Shown here piece by piece: positions 45,388 to 53,499 of a stretch of 57,494 nt of DNA. Made by a program: the position numbers and the translations under genes. The notes below the pieces were generated by a model. It did no database searches. It saw nothing but the letters and a program-made list of their open reading frames with translations, and had not been told where the DNA came from. Location of the stretch: contig NZ_JABBPG010000015.1 in NCBI RefSeq assembly GCF_013140855.1, positions 1 to 57,494 of the forward strand, read 5' to 3'. This DNA comes from Pseudoalteromonas caenipelagi (GTDB taxonomy: Bacteria; Pseudomonadota; Gammaproteobacteria; Enterobacterales; Alteromonadaceae). Positions within the stretch are counted from its first letter, which is position 1, and each line of letters opens with the position of its first letter.

Positions 45388-45915
45388 CTAATTACCTTGA
45401 CCTACTGGTTTGGTTTTTTTCTCAGGCACGAGAATGGTGTGTACTCGTGCGCTATCTTGTTCACCACGTTCAGCACTTATAAGTTGTCTATCTATGTCGT
45501 AAGTGATTGATTGAGCTCTGATAATCTGTCCTGCTTGGTTAATTATCGCATTGCCTTTTATTACTAAGGTACGATTTGCTACATCATAACGAATTTCAGA
45601 GGCACTAGCGGTTAATGTACTACCATCAGATTGTGTTTCTGAGAAGCGTGCGGGTGTGCCTGTTGCCACTAGTAACTGCTTATTGTCACCAAGTTCTTCT
45701 CGGCGATGGACTTCCAATCTGTCAGCGTTAATTTTACGGTTGCCGTGAATAATCTCTACATTTTGTTCAAAAATACCAATATTAGTTTTAAGCTGAGCCT
45801 GCTGTTTGCCCGCTTTTATAGAAACCTCATTGGCAATGCTGCTTTGCTGAGCGAAGCTAGGTTGGCACAACAAGGTTCCAACAAGTATGGCTGTAATAAA
45901 TAGTTTATTGGTCAT
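45388..45915 (-). CDS. lptA: LPS transport periplasmic protein LptA
   Basis: A 175-residue exported protein. A signal peptide (about 1-22, ending PSFAQ) precedes one OstA-like beta-jellyroll domain (about 28-150) with NADRLEVHRRE and ASEIRYDVANRTLVIKGNA typical of LptA. LptA oligomers bridge the periplasm between LptC and LptD. The start overlaps the lptC 3' end by 11 bases, so these are translationally coupled. Confidence 0.95.
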   Translation of the reverse strand: MTNKLFITAILVGTLLCQPSFAQQSSIANEVSIKAGKQQAQLKTNIGIFEQNVEIIHGNRKINADRLEVHRREELGDNKQLLVATGTPARFSETQSDGSTLTASASEIRYDVANRTLVIKGNAIINQAGQIIRAQSITYDIDRQLISAERGEQDSARVHTILVPEKKTKPVGQGN

Positions 45916-46459
45916 AATAAATGGTTCGAGTATGGTTAATTAGTTCAATAACATCAGTGTTCAAATCTGCATATAGCCCTTTGCCTGTGATTTTTAAGCT
46001 CGGGCCTGTGATCTCTACAGGTCGCTCTGATTGCATCAGTCTTGCGTCTATTTCAACACGGATATTATCCGCCTTTATCAAAGTTATCATTGCACCTGTT
46101 GTTAAGTTTTTAGCTTCTACATTGCCCTCTAACATTAAGGTATTGTTCTCATATAAAGTGGCTTCTTTAGAAGAAATAAGCCAATTTTGTGGGCCGTTGT
46201 AAAGAGTAAATACCGGCATTGTAAAATGGCTAAAGCCAAGTTCTTGGTAGAGTTCCATTTTATCCGCTGTAACAGTATAACTGCGAATACCTGCTTCATT
46301 ATATGAAGTTTGCTCTAACTGTGTTGCGATGTAATCTGGCTTAGCAATAACATCGCTTTGATTTTGTGTTTTAGGCGTTGTTTGTGTTAAATAGGGATAC
46401 CAAAGCCACGTCATTGCAGCGACGAATACGACAAACAGGGCTACGCGATGGCTACTCAT
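45905..46459 (-). CDS. lptC: LPS export protein LptC
   Basis: A 184-residue bitopic protein: one N-terminal helix (about 7-23) and a periplasmic beta-jellyroll (about 45-184). The FTMPVFTLYNGPQNWLISS and EGNVEAKN stretches are typical. LptC receives LPS from the LptB2FG complex and hands it to LptA. Length is near E. coli (191). Upstream only 137 bases separate it from kdsD; the expected kdsC is missing. Confidence 0.93.
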   Translation of the reverse strand: MSSHRVALFVVFVAAMTWLWYPYLTQTTPKTQNQSDVIAKPDYIATQLEQTSYNEAGIRSYTVTADKMELYQELGFSHFTMPVFTLYNGPQNWLISSKEATLYENNTLMLEGNVEAKNLTTGAMITLIKADNIRVEIDARLMQSERPVEITGPSLKITGKGLYADLNTDVIELINHTRTIYYDQ

Positions 46460-46596
46460 AGATTAGCTCTCAACTTGGGACAGACGCTTACTGCGAATGA
46501 AATTGCACAGCTATTTGGTAAGGTAGAAGCCACCAAATGAATTGACAATGAATTACAGCAATTTTCGGGCTCAGCTGCTATCACTGTAGTTGCCAT
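46460..46596. other. kdsC position between kdsD and lptC, without kdsC
   Basis: In E. coli and many relatives kdsC (about 180-190 codons) lies here. This gap is 137 bases. On the minus strand a frame of 46 codons starts at the ATG directly after the kdsD stop and ends at a TGA overlapping the lptC start (46456-46596), but its product has no HAD-phosphatase motif (DxDGV, GDDLPD) and is not a recognisable KdsC piece. Confidence 0.7.
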
Positions 46597-47568
46597 TTAC
46601 AGTACTCCTGCTCTTAACAAATCTTGGGTATTGAGCGCACCGATAGGGCGGTTATTACGATCTATGACAACTAAGCCATTGATTCGTTTCGTTTCCATAA
46701 TGTTTAGCGCTTCGGCTGCTAACATTTCCTCATGTGCAGTTGTACAGTTAACCGTCATGGCTTGGTGAATTGGGGTGGCGTGTAGGTCGACTCTTTGTTC
46801 AATGATACGACGTAAATCACCATCGGTGAAGATACCTACAAGTTGTCCTTGCTCATCAACGATGGTTGTCATACCAAGTCCTTTTGCAGACATTTCAAAC
46901 AAGGCATCCTTAATAGTGCTTAAGTAAGGAACTATCGGTACTTGTTCTTCTTTGTGCATAATTTCACTGAGTGTTAAAAGTAAACGTTTGCCAAGTGCTC
47001 CACCAGGGTGTGATAAGGCAAAATCATCAGCAGTAAACCCTCTGGCTTCTAATAAAGCCACAGCTAAGGCATCACCCATCACAAGTGTTGCAGTGGTACT
47101 GGCAGTTGGCGCTAGGCCCAAAGGGCAGGCTTCTTGTGATACTGCAACGCATAAATGCACGTCTGATAGTTTTGCCATTGAAGACTGATGATTGCCAGTC
47201 ATAGCAATGGTTTTAGCACCGATACGTTTGATAACAGGAATAATATTTAAAACTTCACTGGTCTCACCTGAGTTAGAAATAAGCACTACGACGTCATCTT
47301 TGGTGATCATTCCCAAATCGCCATGACTTGCTTCACCTGGATGAACGAAAAAAGCTGGTGTCCCTGTACTTGCAAAAGTAGCGGCTATTTTATTACCAAT
47401 ATGACCAGATTTGCCCATACCTACCACGATAGTGCGACCTTGGCAGTCATAGATAGTTTGGCACGCTTTGGCAAAATGCTGATCTATGTGCTGACCTATT
47501 TCGTCAATGGCCTGGCGCTCTATTGCAATAACTCGTTGTGCGGTATCAGTAAACTGCTTCGATAACAT
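46597..47568 (-). CDS. kdsD: D-arabinose 5-phosphate isomerase KdsD
   Basis: A 323-residue protein (E. coli KdsD 328): SIS sugar isomerase domain (about 35-175; VGMGKSGHIGNKIAATFAST and SNSGET motifs) and a CBS pair (about 205-323). It converts ribulose 5-phosphate to arabinose 5-phosphate, the first step towards Kdo for LPS inner core. KpsF and GutQ are paralogues of the same architecture; the location with yrbG and lptC supports KdsD. The ribosome site is AGGA 9 bases from the ATG. Confidence 0.95.
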   Translation of the reverse strand: MLSKQFTDTAQRVIAIERQAIDEIGQHIDQHFAKACQTIYDCQGRTIVVGMGKSGHIGNKIAATFASTGTPAFFVHPGEASHGDLGMITKDDVVVLISNSGETSEVLNIIPVIKRIGAKTIAMTGNHQSSMAKLSDVHLCVAVSQEACPLGLAPTASTTATLVMGDALAVALLEARGFTADDFALSHPGGALGKRLLLTLSEIMHKEEQVPIVPYLSTIKDALFEMSAKGLGMTTIVDEQGQLVGIFTDGDLRRIIEQRVDLHATPIHQAMTVNCTTAHEEMLAAEALNIMETKRINGLVVIDRNNRPIGALNTQDLLRAGVL

Positions 47569-47579
47569 GACTGAAGATC

Positions 47580-48551
47580 CTAGATAATGTAATACATATA
47601 GCCAACAAACGCAGCCAATAAAGCGCCGCCTTCAAGGCGATTAATACGACGGGTTTCAGTAAAGCTTAAGCTCATGAAAACCAAGGCTAGAGTTGCCCCA
47701 AGCATTATAAAGATATCTCGCCCTGCAATATTAGCATCTATACTTGAGGGGTTAATGATGCCTGCAATGGATAAAACAGCCAATATATTGAATATATTAG
47801 AGCCAATTATATTGCCAAGCGCAAGGTCATCTTCTTGTTTCAGAACGCCGGCGATACAGGCTGCTAATTCTGGCAAGCTGGTGCCAATAGCAATAATCGT
47901 TAAACCAATTAGCAAATCACTCATGCCAAAGTATTTAGCGATGTCTACCGCAGCATCTACTAAATAGCCTGAACTAATGGGTAATAAAACCATACCCACA
48001 ACTAGCCAAAATAGCGCTTTGCTTGTTGGTACATCATTTGGTACTTCCTCACATGCTTCACTGATGAGCGGATCAGCTTCAGCGCCACCTTTTTTGGCTA
48101 TTACCATTAAAATCAGTAGAAAAACGACAAAACCAGCTAACAACGCTGAGCCTTCCAACAAGCTAAATTGGCTATCGCTAACAATAAACCAAGCGGCTAA
48201 AGAAACTAGTATTAACAATGGTATTTCTCGCTTTAGAATACCGGAACTTACAGAAAGAGGTCTTAATAATGCAGTTACACCCAGCACCAATAGAATATTA
48301 GCAATATTAGAACCTATAGCATTACCTACCGCTGTATCTGTTTTGTCTGCTAGTGCGGCTTGGGCCGCAACCATCATCTCTGGTGCCGATGATCCCATAG
48401 CGACGATGGTCAACCCCACGATCAGTGTGGGTACGCCAAAATTACGCGCTAGAGCAGCGGCACCAAAAACGAAGCGATCAGCACTCCATACTAATGCGGC
48501 GAATCCCAGAATAAGGATGACAAAAGATAAAAGCATAAAAAGCAAGGCCAT
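47580..48551 (-). CDS. yrbG: Calcium/sodium antiporter, YrbG family
   Basis: A 323-residue cation/Ca2+ exchanger with ten or so helices in two inverted repeats. The two alpha-motifs are visible: GSSAPEMMVAAQAAL with GNAIGSNIANI in the first half, and GTSLPELAACIAGV with GNIIGSNIFNI in the second. Members exchange Na+ for Ca2+; E. coli YrbG is not well characterised. It stands 11 bases ahead of kdsD and diverges from mlaF, as in E. coli. Confidence 0.94.
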   Translation of the reverse strand: MALLFMLLSFVILILGFAALVWSADRFVFGAAALARNFGVPTLIVGLTIVAMGSSAPEMMVAAQAALADKTDTAVGNAIGSNIANILLVLGVTALLRPLSVSSGILKREIPLLILVSLAAWFIVSDSQFSLLEGSALLAGFVVFLLILMVIAKKGGAEADPLISEACEEVPNDVPTSKALFWLVVGMVLLPISSGYLVDAAVDIAKYFGMSDLLIGLTIIAIGTSLPELAACIAGVLKQEDDLALGNIIGSNIFNILAVLSIAGIINPSSIDANIAGRDIFIMLGATLALVFMSLSFTETRRINRLEGGALLAAFVGYMYYII

Positions 48552-48717
48552 TGTTAAAGTTACAATGACGCAAATGGTATCAAATGTGTACTCAAAAGTA
48601 TAAGTAAAAGAGGCAAGCTAGTTATTTGCGAGGTGCCTTATTCAGGGGTAAGTCAGACACTATATATTACAAAATTTTACGAAAACTTTTTTCCTTCATA
48701 AGGCAAAAAAACGTATT

Positions 48718-49557
48718 ATGTCACAATTCGTAAATGTAGATGTGGAGAGCGACTTGTCGCAAGCAATTGTAGAGATCAAGGATGTGACTTTTTCACGGGG
48801 TGAAAGGACCATCTATAAAAACATGAGTTTCTCCGTTCCGAAAGGAAAAATCACAGCCATTATGGGTCCAAGCGGCATTGGTAAAACGACAATGTTACGT
48901 TTAATCGGTGGCCAGCTTAAACCTGATAATGGCGATATTTTGTTCGAGGGACAAAGTATCCCTAGGATGTCTCGCAAAGCGCTTTATGATGCGCGTACTA
49001 AAATGAGTATGTTGTTTCAAAGTGGGGCGCTTTTTACTGATATGTCGGTTTTTGATAACGTTGCATTTCCCTTGCGAGAACACACTCAATTAAGTGAAGA
49101 TTTAATCCGACTTGTGGTTTTGATGAAGTTGCAAGCTGTTGGCCTTCGTGGTGCAAAAGACCTGATGCCGTCAGAGTTATCTGGTGGTATGGCAAGGCGA
49201 GCTGCTTTGGCAAGGGCGATAGCGCTAGACCCTGAGTTAATCATGTATGATGAGCCATTCGCCGGACAAGACCCCATTTCAATGGGGGTTTTAGTGAAAC
49301 TAATTAAATCACTAAACGAAGTGCTAGGACTGTCATCATTAATCGTGACACATGATGTGAATGAAGTTCTGAGCATTGCTGACCATGTCGTGATTATTGC
49401 AGAACAAGGGGTTATTGGTAGTGGTACTCCTGAGCAAATGCAACAACATGACTCTGCGTTAGTGCAGCAGTTTTTAAAGGGTTTGTCTGATGGACCTGTG
49501 CCATTTCATTATCAGGCGCAAAACTATCAAGAAGAACTGTTATCAGGGGGTCAGTAG
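48718..49557 (+). CDS. mlaF: Phospholipid ABC transporter ATP-binding protein MlaF
   Basis: A 279-residue ABC ATPase. Walker A GPSGIGKTT near residue 52, signature LSGGMARRAALARA near 155 and Walker B IMYDEPFAGQDP near 176; the C-terminal GLSDGPVPFHY extension is shared with E. coli MlaF. The Mla complex moves phospholipids between inner and outer membrane and keeps the outer leaflet free of them. The ATG has no strong ribosome site; a TTG at 48754 behind GGAG is an alternative start giving the E. coli-like length. The stop shares a base with the mlaE start. Confidence 0.95.
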   Translation: MSQFVNVDVESDLSQAIVEIKDVTFSRGERTIYKNMSFSVPKGKITAIMGPSGIGKTTMLRLIGGQLKPDNGDILFEGQSIPRMSRKALYDARTKMSMLFQSGALFTDMSVFDNVAFPLREHTQLSEDLIRLVVLMKLQAVGLRGAKDLMPSELSGGMARRAALARAIALDPELIMYDEPFAGQDPISMGVLVKLIKSLNEVLGLSSLIVTHDVNEVLSIADHVVIIAEQGVIGSGTPEQMQQHDSALVQQFLKGLSDGPVPFHYQAQNYQEELLSGGQ

Positions 49558-50336
49558 TGATCGATTTTTTTCAATCCATCGGGCATAAAACGTTAAGCCG
49601 ATTCGCTTCGCTAGGCCGAGCGACGCGTATGCTTATTGGTGCATTGGTTAATGTACCAAATTTGCGTAAAGGGCCCGCGTTACTGGTCCGTCAACTGTAT
49701 ATGGTTGGACATCAGTCGTTACTGATTATCATGGTTTCGGGGTTATTTATCGGCATGGTGTTAGCCCTTCAGGGGTATACCGTACTGGTAGGTTATGGCG
49801 CAGAGGATAGTTTAGGTCCTCTCGTTGCTTTGAGTTTATTAAGAGAGCTAGGTCCAGTGGTAACCGCGTTGTTGTTCGCTGGTCGGGCTGGTAGTGCGCT
49901 AACTGCTGAAATAGGGTTAATGAAGGCCACTGAACAGCTTTCAAGCTTAGAGATGATGGCGATAGACCCTTTAAGAAGAGTTGTTTCTCCTCGTTTTTGG
50001 GCTGGTTTCATTAGCATGCCGTTGCTTGCGCTTATCTTTTCTGCGGTAGCAATTTTAGGGGCGCATCTTGTTGGTGTAGATTGGCTTGGTGTTGACTCAG
50101 GCAGTTTCTGGTCAATCATGCAGTCTCAGGTGTCTTTTGAAAAAGATATCTTAAACGGCATGATCAAAAGCTTCGTGTTTGCACTTATTGTGACATGGAT
50201 TGCGCTGTATAAGGGTTATGACTGTATTCCTACATCAGAAGGGATCAGTAAGGCGACAACCGAAACAGTAGTCCACTCTTCATTGGCAGTTTTAGGTTTC
50301 GACTTTTTATTAACTGCTGTGATGTTTTCAGGTTAA
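49557..50336 (+). CDS. mlaE: Phospholipid ABC transporter permease MlaE
   Basis: A 259-residue permease (E. coli 260) with about five hydrophobic segments and family motifs LREL-GPVVTALLFAGRAGSALTAE and IDPLRRVVSPRFWAGF. It forms the membrane core of MlaFEDB. Translation starts at a GTG that overlaps the mlaF stop by one base; AGGGGG in the mlaF 3' end is its ribosome site. mlaD follows after 15 bases. Confidence 0.97.
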   Translation: MIDFFQSIGHKTLSRFASLGRATRMLIGALVNVPNLRKGPALLVRQLYMVGHQSLLIIMVSGLFIGMVLALQGYTVLVGYGAEDSLGPLVALSLLRELGPVVTALLFAGRAGSALTAEIGLMKATEQLSSLEMMAIDPLRRVVSPRFWAGFISMPLLALIFSAVAILGAHLVGVDWLGVDSGSFWSIMQSQVSFEKDILNGMIKSFVFALIVTWIALYKGYDCIPTSEGISKATTETVVHSSLAVLGFDFLLTAVMFSG

Positions 50337-50351
50337 AAGGTTTTAAAACAA

Positions 50352-50903
50352 ATGAATACACGGAAAATTGAAATATTAGTTGGCTTATTTGTCGCATTGG
50401 GTGTAGCTGCATTTGCGGTACTGGCTTTAAAGGTTGCAAATTCGGGTATCTCGGGTAGTGGAGAAACCTATACGCTTAACGCTAAATTCGAAAATATCGG
50501 TTCGTTGAAGACCCGAGCACCAATTAAAGTTGGTGGTGTAGTTATAGGTCGTGTAGAGGGGATTAGTATTCATCCGCAAGAGTTTGTGCCAGTGGTCGCT
50601 ATGAGTATTGATGCAAATTATGAGTGCCAGTTTTCAGATACGACATCAGTGTCTATTCTTACTTCAGGGATCTTGGGGGAGCAATATTTAGGTATCTCTC
50701 CTGTGATCGCTTCGGATTCAGCTAAAAATACTTGCTTGGGTAATGAAGTGACGAACACGAGCTCTGATGTAGATGATCTAGATGATTTATTTGGCGTTCA
50801 AAGTAAAGCATTAAAAGATGGTGACTTAGTGACAGATACAAAATCAGCCTTAGTATTAGAAGAGTTGATTGGACAATTTTTATTTAATCAAGGTAGTGAG
50901 TAA
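50352..50903 (+). CDS. mlaD: Phospholipid-binding MCE protein MlaD
   Basis: A 183-residue protein, identical in length to E. coli MlaD. One N-terminal helix (about 7-26), an MCE domain (about 36-118; ENIGSLKTRAPIKVGGVVIGRV at its start) and a C-terminal acidic helical tail. MlaD hexamers form the periplasmic lipid tunnel above MlaE and accept lipid from MlaC. The gene is spaced 15 bases from mlaE and 5 from mlaC. Confidence 0.97.
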   Translation: MNTRKIEILVGLFVALGVAAFAVLALKVANSGISGSGETYTLNAKFENIGSLKTRAPIKVGGVVIGRVEGISIHPQEFVPVVAMSIDANYECQFSDTTSVSILTSGILGEQYLGISPVIASDSAKNTCLGNEVTNTSSDVDDLDDLFGVQSKALKDGDLVTDTKSALVLEELIGQFLFNQGSE

Positions 50904-50908
50904 TAGCC

Positions 50909-51586
50909 ATGTTAGTAAGAATCTTTATTGCTGCCGCAACATTGTTGTTGAGCAGTATTGCGTTGGCTAATGAGCCAGTTGATATGAATGATCCCTACAA
51001 AATGGTGCAACAAGTAGCTGATAATACCTTTAAGCGCATCACCAAAGATCAGGATGTCATTGTGGTAGATAAGGAGCATTTGCGGGTTATCGTAGAGCAA
51101 GAGCTATTACCTTATATTGATTATAAATACGCAGCTTATCGTGTCCTAGGTAGCTATATCCAAAAAGTGAGAAATATCTCAAACAAAGAGGAAAAGCAGC
51201 AAGCAATTGAACACATTAAGCAGTTCATTGAAGTGTTTAAAAACTATTTAGTTGCAACCTATGCCGGTGTGTTTACGCAATATACAAATCAGCAAGTGGA
51301 GTTTTCTCCAGCAAGAGACTTTGCAGATGATCAAATTGCCATTGTTAAAACCACGATTGTCGAGCCTGGCAAGCCAGATATAAAAATTGATTTCAAAGTT
51401 CGTAAGAGCTCAAACAATGAATGGCGAGCTTACGACATGATGGCTGAAGGAATTAGCTTGTTAGATGCAAAGCAGTCTGAGTTACATGGCATTTTGCGCC
51501 AGCAAGGCATAGAGCATGTCATTGAGCTTTTGGATAAGAAAAGCCGTCTACCTGTGCAATTTAGGGGGGATGATGGCAGCAAGTAA
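50909..51586 (+). CDS. mlaC: Periplasmic phospholipid shuttle MlaC
   Basis: A 225-residue exported protein. Signal peptide about 1-20 (ending IALA), then the MlaC/Ttg2 fold (about 28-210) with YIDYKYAAYRVLGSY, and RDFADDQIAIVKT. It shuttles phospholipid between the outer-membrane MlaA-porin complex and MlaD. It is slightly longer than E. coli MlaC (211). Its last 17 bases overlap mlaB. Confidence 0.95.
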   Translation: MLVRIFIAAATLLLSSIALANEPVDMNDPYKMVQQVADNTFKRITKDQDVIVVDKEHLRVIVEQELLPYIDYKYAAYRVLGSYIQKVRNISNKEEKQQAIEHIKQFIEVFKNYLVATYAGVFTQYTNQQVEFSPARDFADDQIAIVKTTIVEPGKPDIKIDFKVRKSSNNEWRAYDMMAEGISLLDAKQSELHGILRQQGIEHVIELLDKKSRLPVQFRGDDGSK

Positions 51587-51872
51587 AGTTCAGTTCCGTA
51601 CAGTGGAAAGCGATCTTATTCAAGTTACAGGTGAATTGACGAGAAATAGCTTGGTTGATGAACGACTTCTTAATCAGCAGCTAGAAAACGTGCAGTCAGT
51701 ACGTTATTTTGATCTTTCTGAGGTTTCTAGGGTTGACACGGCGGGCTTAGCTTGGTTAATTCACTCTTTAGGTAAATTGCAGCAGCAAGGTAAACGCCTT
51801 GAGCTTAAAAATATACCTGATCAGCTCCATAGTTTAATGGCATTAGGTCAGGTATCAAACTTATTTGAGTGA
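51570..51872 (+). CDS. mlaB: STAS-domain protein MlaB
   Basis: A 100-residue single STAS domain, with YFDLSEVSRVDTAGLAWLIHSL around the conserved Asp-Thr-Ala-Gly loop that contacts MlaF. MlaB stabilises and activates the MlaF ATPase. The frame is open from 51516, but AGGGGGG (51563-51569) just upstream of paired ATGs at 51570 and 51573 marks the start; the 51573 ATG has the better spacing. It begins inside the mlaC 3' end. Confidence 0.9.
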   Translation: MMAASKVQFRTVESDLIQVTGELTRNSLVDERLLNQQLENVQSVRYFDLSEVSRVDTAGLAWLIHSLGKLQQQGKRLELKNIPDQLHSLMALGQVSNLFE

Positions 51873-51877
51873 GTCTA

Positions 51878-52135
51878 ATGGAAACAAACCAAGTCGAAAC
51901 TTTATTAAAAGAAGCCCTATCTTTAGAAGAAGTCATAGTTAAAGCCAATGGCAACCACTATGAAGTGATAGCGGTAGGCGAGTGTTTTGACGGGTTAAGT
52001 CGCGTGAAAAAGCAACAGCTTGTCTATGGACCTTTAATGGGCTCTATCTCGGATGGAACAATACATGCTGTAAGTATAAAAGCATTTACGCCAACGGAGT
52101 GGCAAAGAGAACGCAAATTTATTTTACCGCAATAA
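51878..52135 (+). CDS. ibaG: BolA-family protein IbaG
   Basis: An 85-residue BolA-like protein of the IbaG (YrbA) group: VETLLKEALSLEEVIVKANGNHYEVIAVGECFDGLSRVKKQQLVYG with the C-terminal HAVSIKAFTPTEW. IbaG binds iron-sulfur clusters with monothiol glutaredoxin and is linked to acid resistance. The frame opens at a GTG at 51869; the ATG at 51878, behind GAGTGAG, is preferred. Position between mlaB and murA is the conserved one. Confidence 0.94.
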   Translation: METNQVETLLKEALSLEEVIVKANGNHYEVIAVGECFDGLSRVKKQQLVYGPLMGSISDGTIHAVSIKAFTPTEWQRERKFILPQ

Positions 52136-52145
52136 CGGAGTCACA

Positions 52146-53405
52146 ATGGATCAGTTTGTTATCCAAGGTGGCACCGCTTTGGCGGGTGAAGTCACTATAT
52201 CTGGTGCTAAAAATGCGGCACTTCCTATTTTGTTTGCTGCGTTACTTGCTGATGGCGAAAGTCACTTTTCTAATGTTCCTCAATTAAGAGACATAGGCAC
52301 AACTGAAGCTTTATTGAAGACATTAGGTGCTGGGATAAAGTGGCAAGGTGATGTGCTGCATGTTGATGGTAGCTCGGTAGACAAAGTACTTGCACCTTAT
52401 GAGCTAGTAAAACAAATGCGCGCTTCTGTATTAGCGCTAGGTCCTCTACTTGCGCGTTTTGGTGAAGCGCAGGTATCTTTACCTGGTGGTTGTGCAATCG
52501 GCGCTCGGCCTGTTGACATTCATATCCGTGGGCTTGAACGCATGGGGGCCGTTATCACTGTCGACAACGGTTATATCAACGCGCAAGTAGACGGTTGTTT
52601 ACAAGGTGCCGAAATTTACATGGAAATGGTGAGTGTTGGTGCGACTGAAAACTTACTCATGGCCGCCACATTAGCCGAAGGCACTACCATCTTAGAAAAC
52701 GCGGCGCGTGAACCTGAAATTGTTAACCTCGCAGATTGTTTGATCGCTATGGGCGCCAAAATTAAAGGTGCAGGGACGAGCCGAATTGAAGTTCAAGGGG
52801 TTGAAAAGCTTAACGGGTGCGAGCATAAAATCCTACCAGATAGAATAGAAACGGGTACTTTTCTTGTCGCTGCAGCGATGGCTAATGGTGAAGTGCTGTG
52901 TAAAAACACCGACCATCTATGTCTAGAGCCTGTATTAGATAAGTTACGTGCCGCTAATGCGATTGTCGAAGTGAATGATGACAGTATTTATTTGGATATG
53001 AGAGGTCGTAATTTAACGGCAGTTAATATTAAAACGATGCCTCATCCTGGTTTTCCGACAGATATGCAGGCACAATTTACTGCGCTAAATGTTGTTGCTC
53101 AAGGGAATGCGACGATTACCGAAACCATTTTTGAGAACCGTTTTATGCACGTGCCTGAATTACAGCGTATGGGCGCCAATATTCGTTTAGAAGGTAATAC
53201 TGCAATTTGTGGCGATACCGATAAGCTAAGTGGTGCTCAGGTTATGGCGACTGACTTAAGAGCGTCAGCAAGCCTAATTTTAACGGGTATTGTAGCCTGC
53301 GGAGAGACGATAGTAGACCGTATCTACCACGTTGATAGGGGCTATCAGCGTATTGAAAATAAGCTGAGTAAGTTAGGTGCAAAAATAAAACGCCGACATA
53401 ACTAA
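52146..53405 (+). CDS. murA: UDP-N-acetylglucosamine 1-carboxyvinyltransferase MurA
   Basis: A 419-residue MurA, exactly E. coli length. The active-site Cys116 (the fosfomycin target) lies in PGGCAIGARPVD; the N-terminal GGTALAGEVTISGAKNAALP and the PDRIETGTFLVAAA stretch bind UDP-GlcNAc. It transfers enolpyruvate from PEP to UDP-GlcNAc, the first committed step of peptidoglycan synthesis. CGGAG is the ribosome site. It ends the mla-ibaG-murA unit at a terminator. Confidence 0.98.
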   Translation: MDQFVIQGGTALAGEVTISGAKNAALPILFAALLADGESHFSNVPQLRDIGTTEALLKTLGAGIKWQGDVLHVDGSSVDKVLAPYELVKQMRASVLALGPLLARFGEAQVSLPGGCAIGARPVDIHIRGLERMGAVITVDNGYINAQVDGCLQGAEIYMEMVSVGATENLLMAATLAEGTTILENAAREPEIVNLADCLIAMGAKIKGAGTSRIEVQGVEKLNGCEHKILPDRIETGTFLVAAAMANGEVLCKNTDHLCLEPVLDKLRAANAIVEVNDDSIYLDMRGRNLTAVNIKTMPHPGFPTDMQAQFTALNVVAQGNATITETIFENRFMHVPELQRMGANIRLEGNTAICGDTDKLSGAQVMATDLRASASLILTGIVACGETIVDRIYHVDRGYQRIENKLSKLGAKIKRRHN

Positions 53406-53423
53406 CTTAATTAGTTTTTGATA

Positions 53424-53452
53424 AAAAAAGCGAGTTTGAGACTCGCTTTTTT
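53424..53452. terminator. Bidirectional terminator between murA and trmA
   Basis: AAAAAAGCGAGT (53424-53435) pairs with ACTCGCTTTTTT (53441-53452), 5-base loop. T-runs follow on both strands, so it serves murA and probably the convergent trmA. Confidence 0.9.
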
Positions 53453-53499
53453 ATTTCTTACCCTATTAATAGCAAGTTGTTAGGGTAAATGGTTAGACG

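Noticed and set aside
46448..46540. 30-codon plus-strand frame antisense to the lptC start
   Set aside because: Short, overlaps the lptC coding start in antisense, and nothing supports its translation beyond an AGGG upstream.
46456..46596. 46-codon minus-strand frame between kdsD and lptC as a kdsC fragment or new small gene
   Set aside because: It is neatly placed but has no HAD motif, no ribosome site of its own and unremarkable composition. Kept only as part of the kdsC-gap finding.
47977..48603. 208-codon plus-strand frame opposite yrbG
   Set aside because: It mirrors the conserved antiporter frame and has low-complexity shadow composition.
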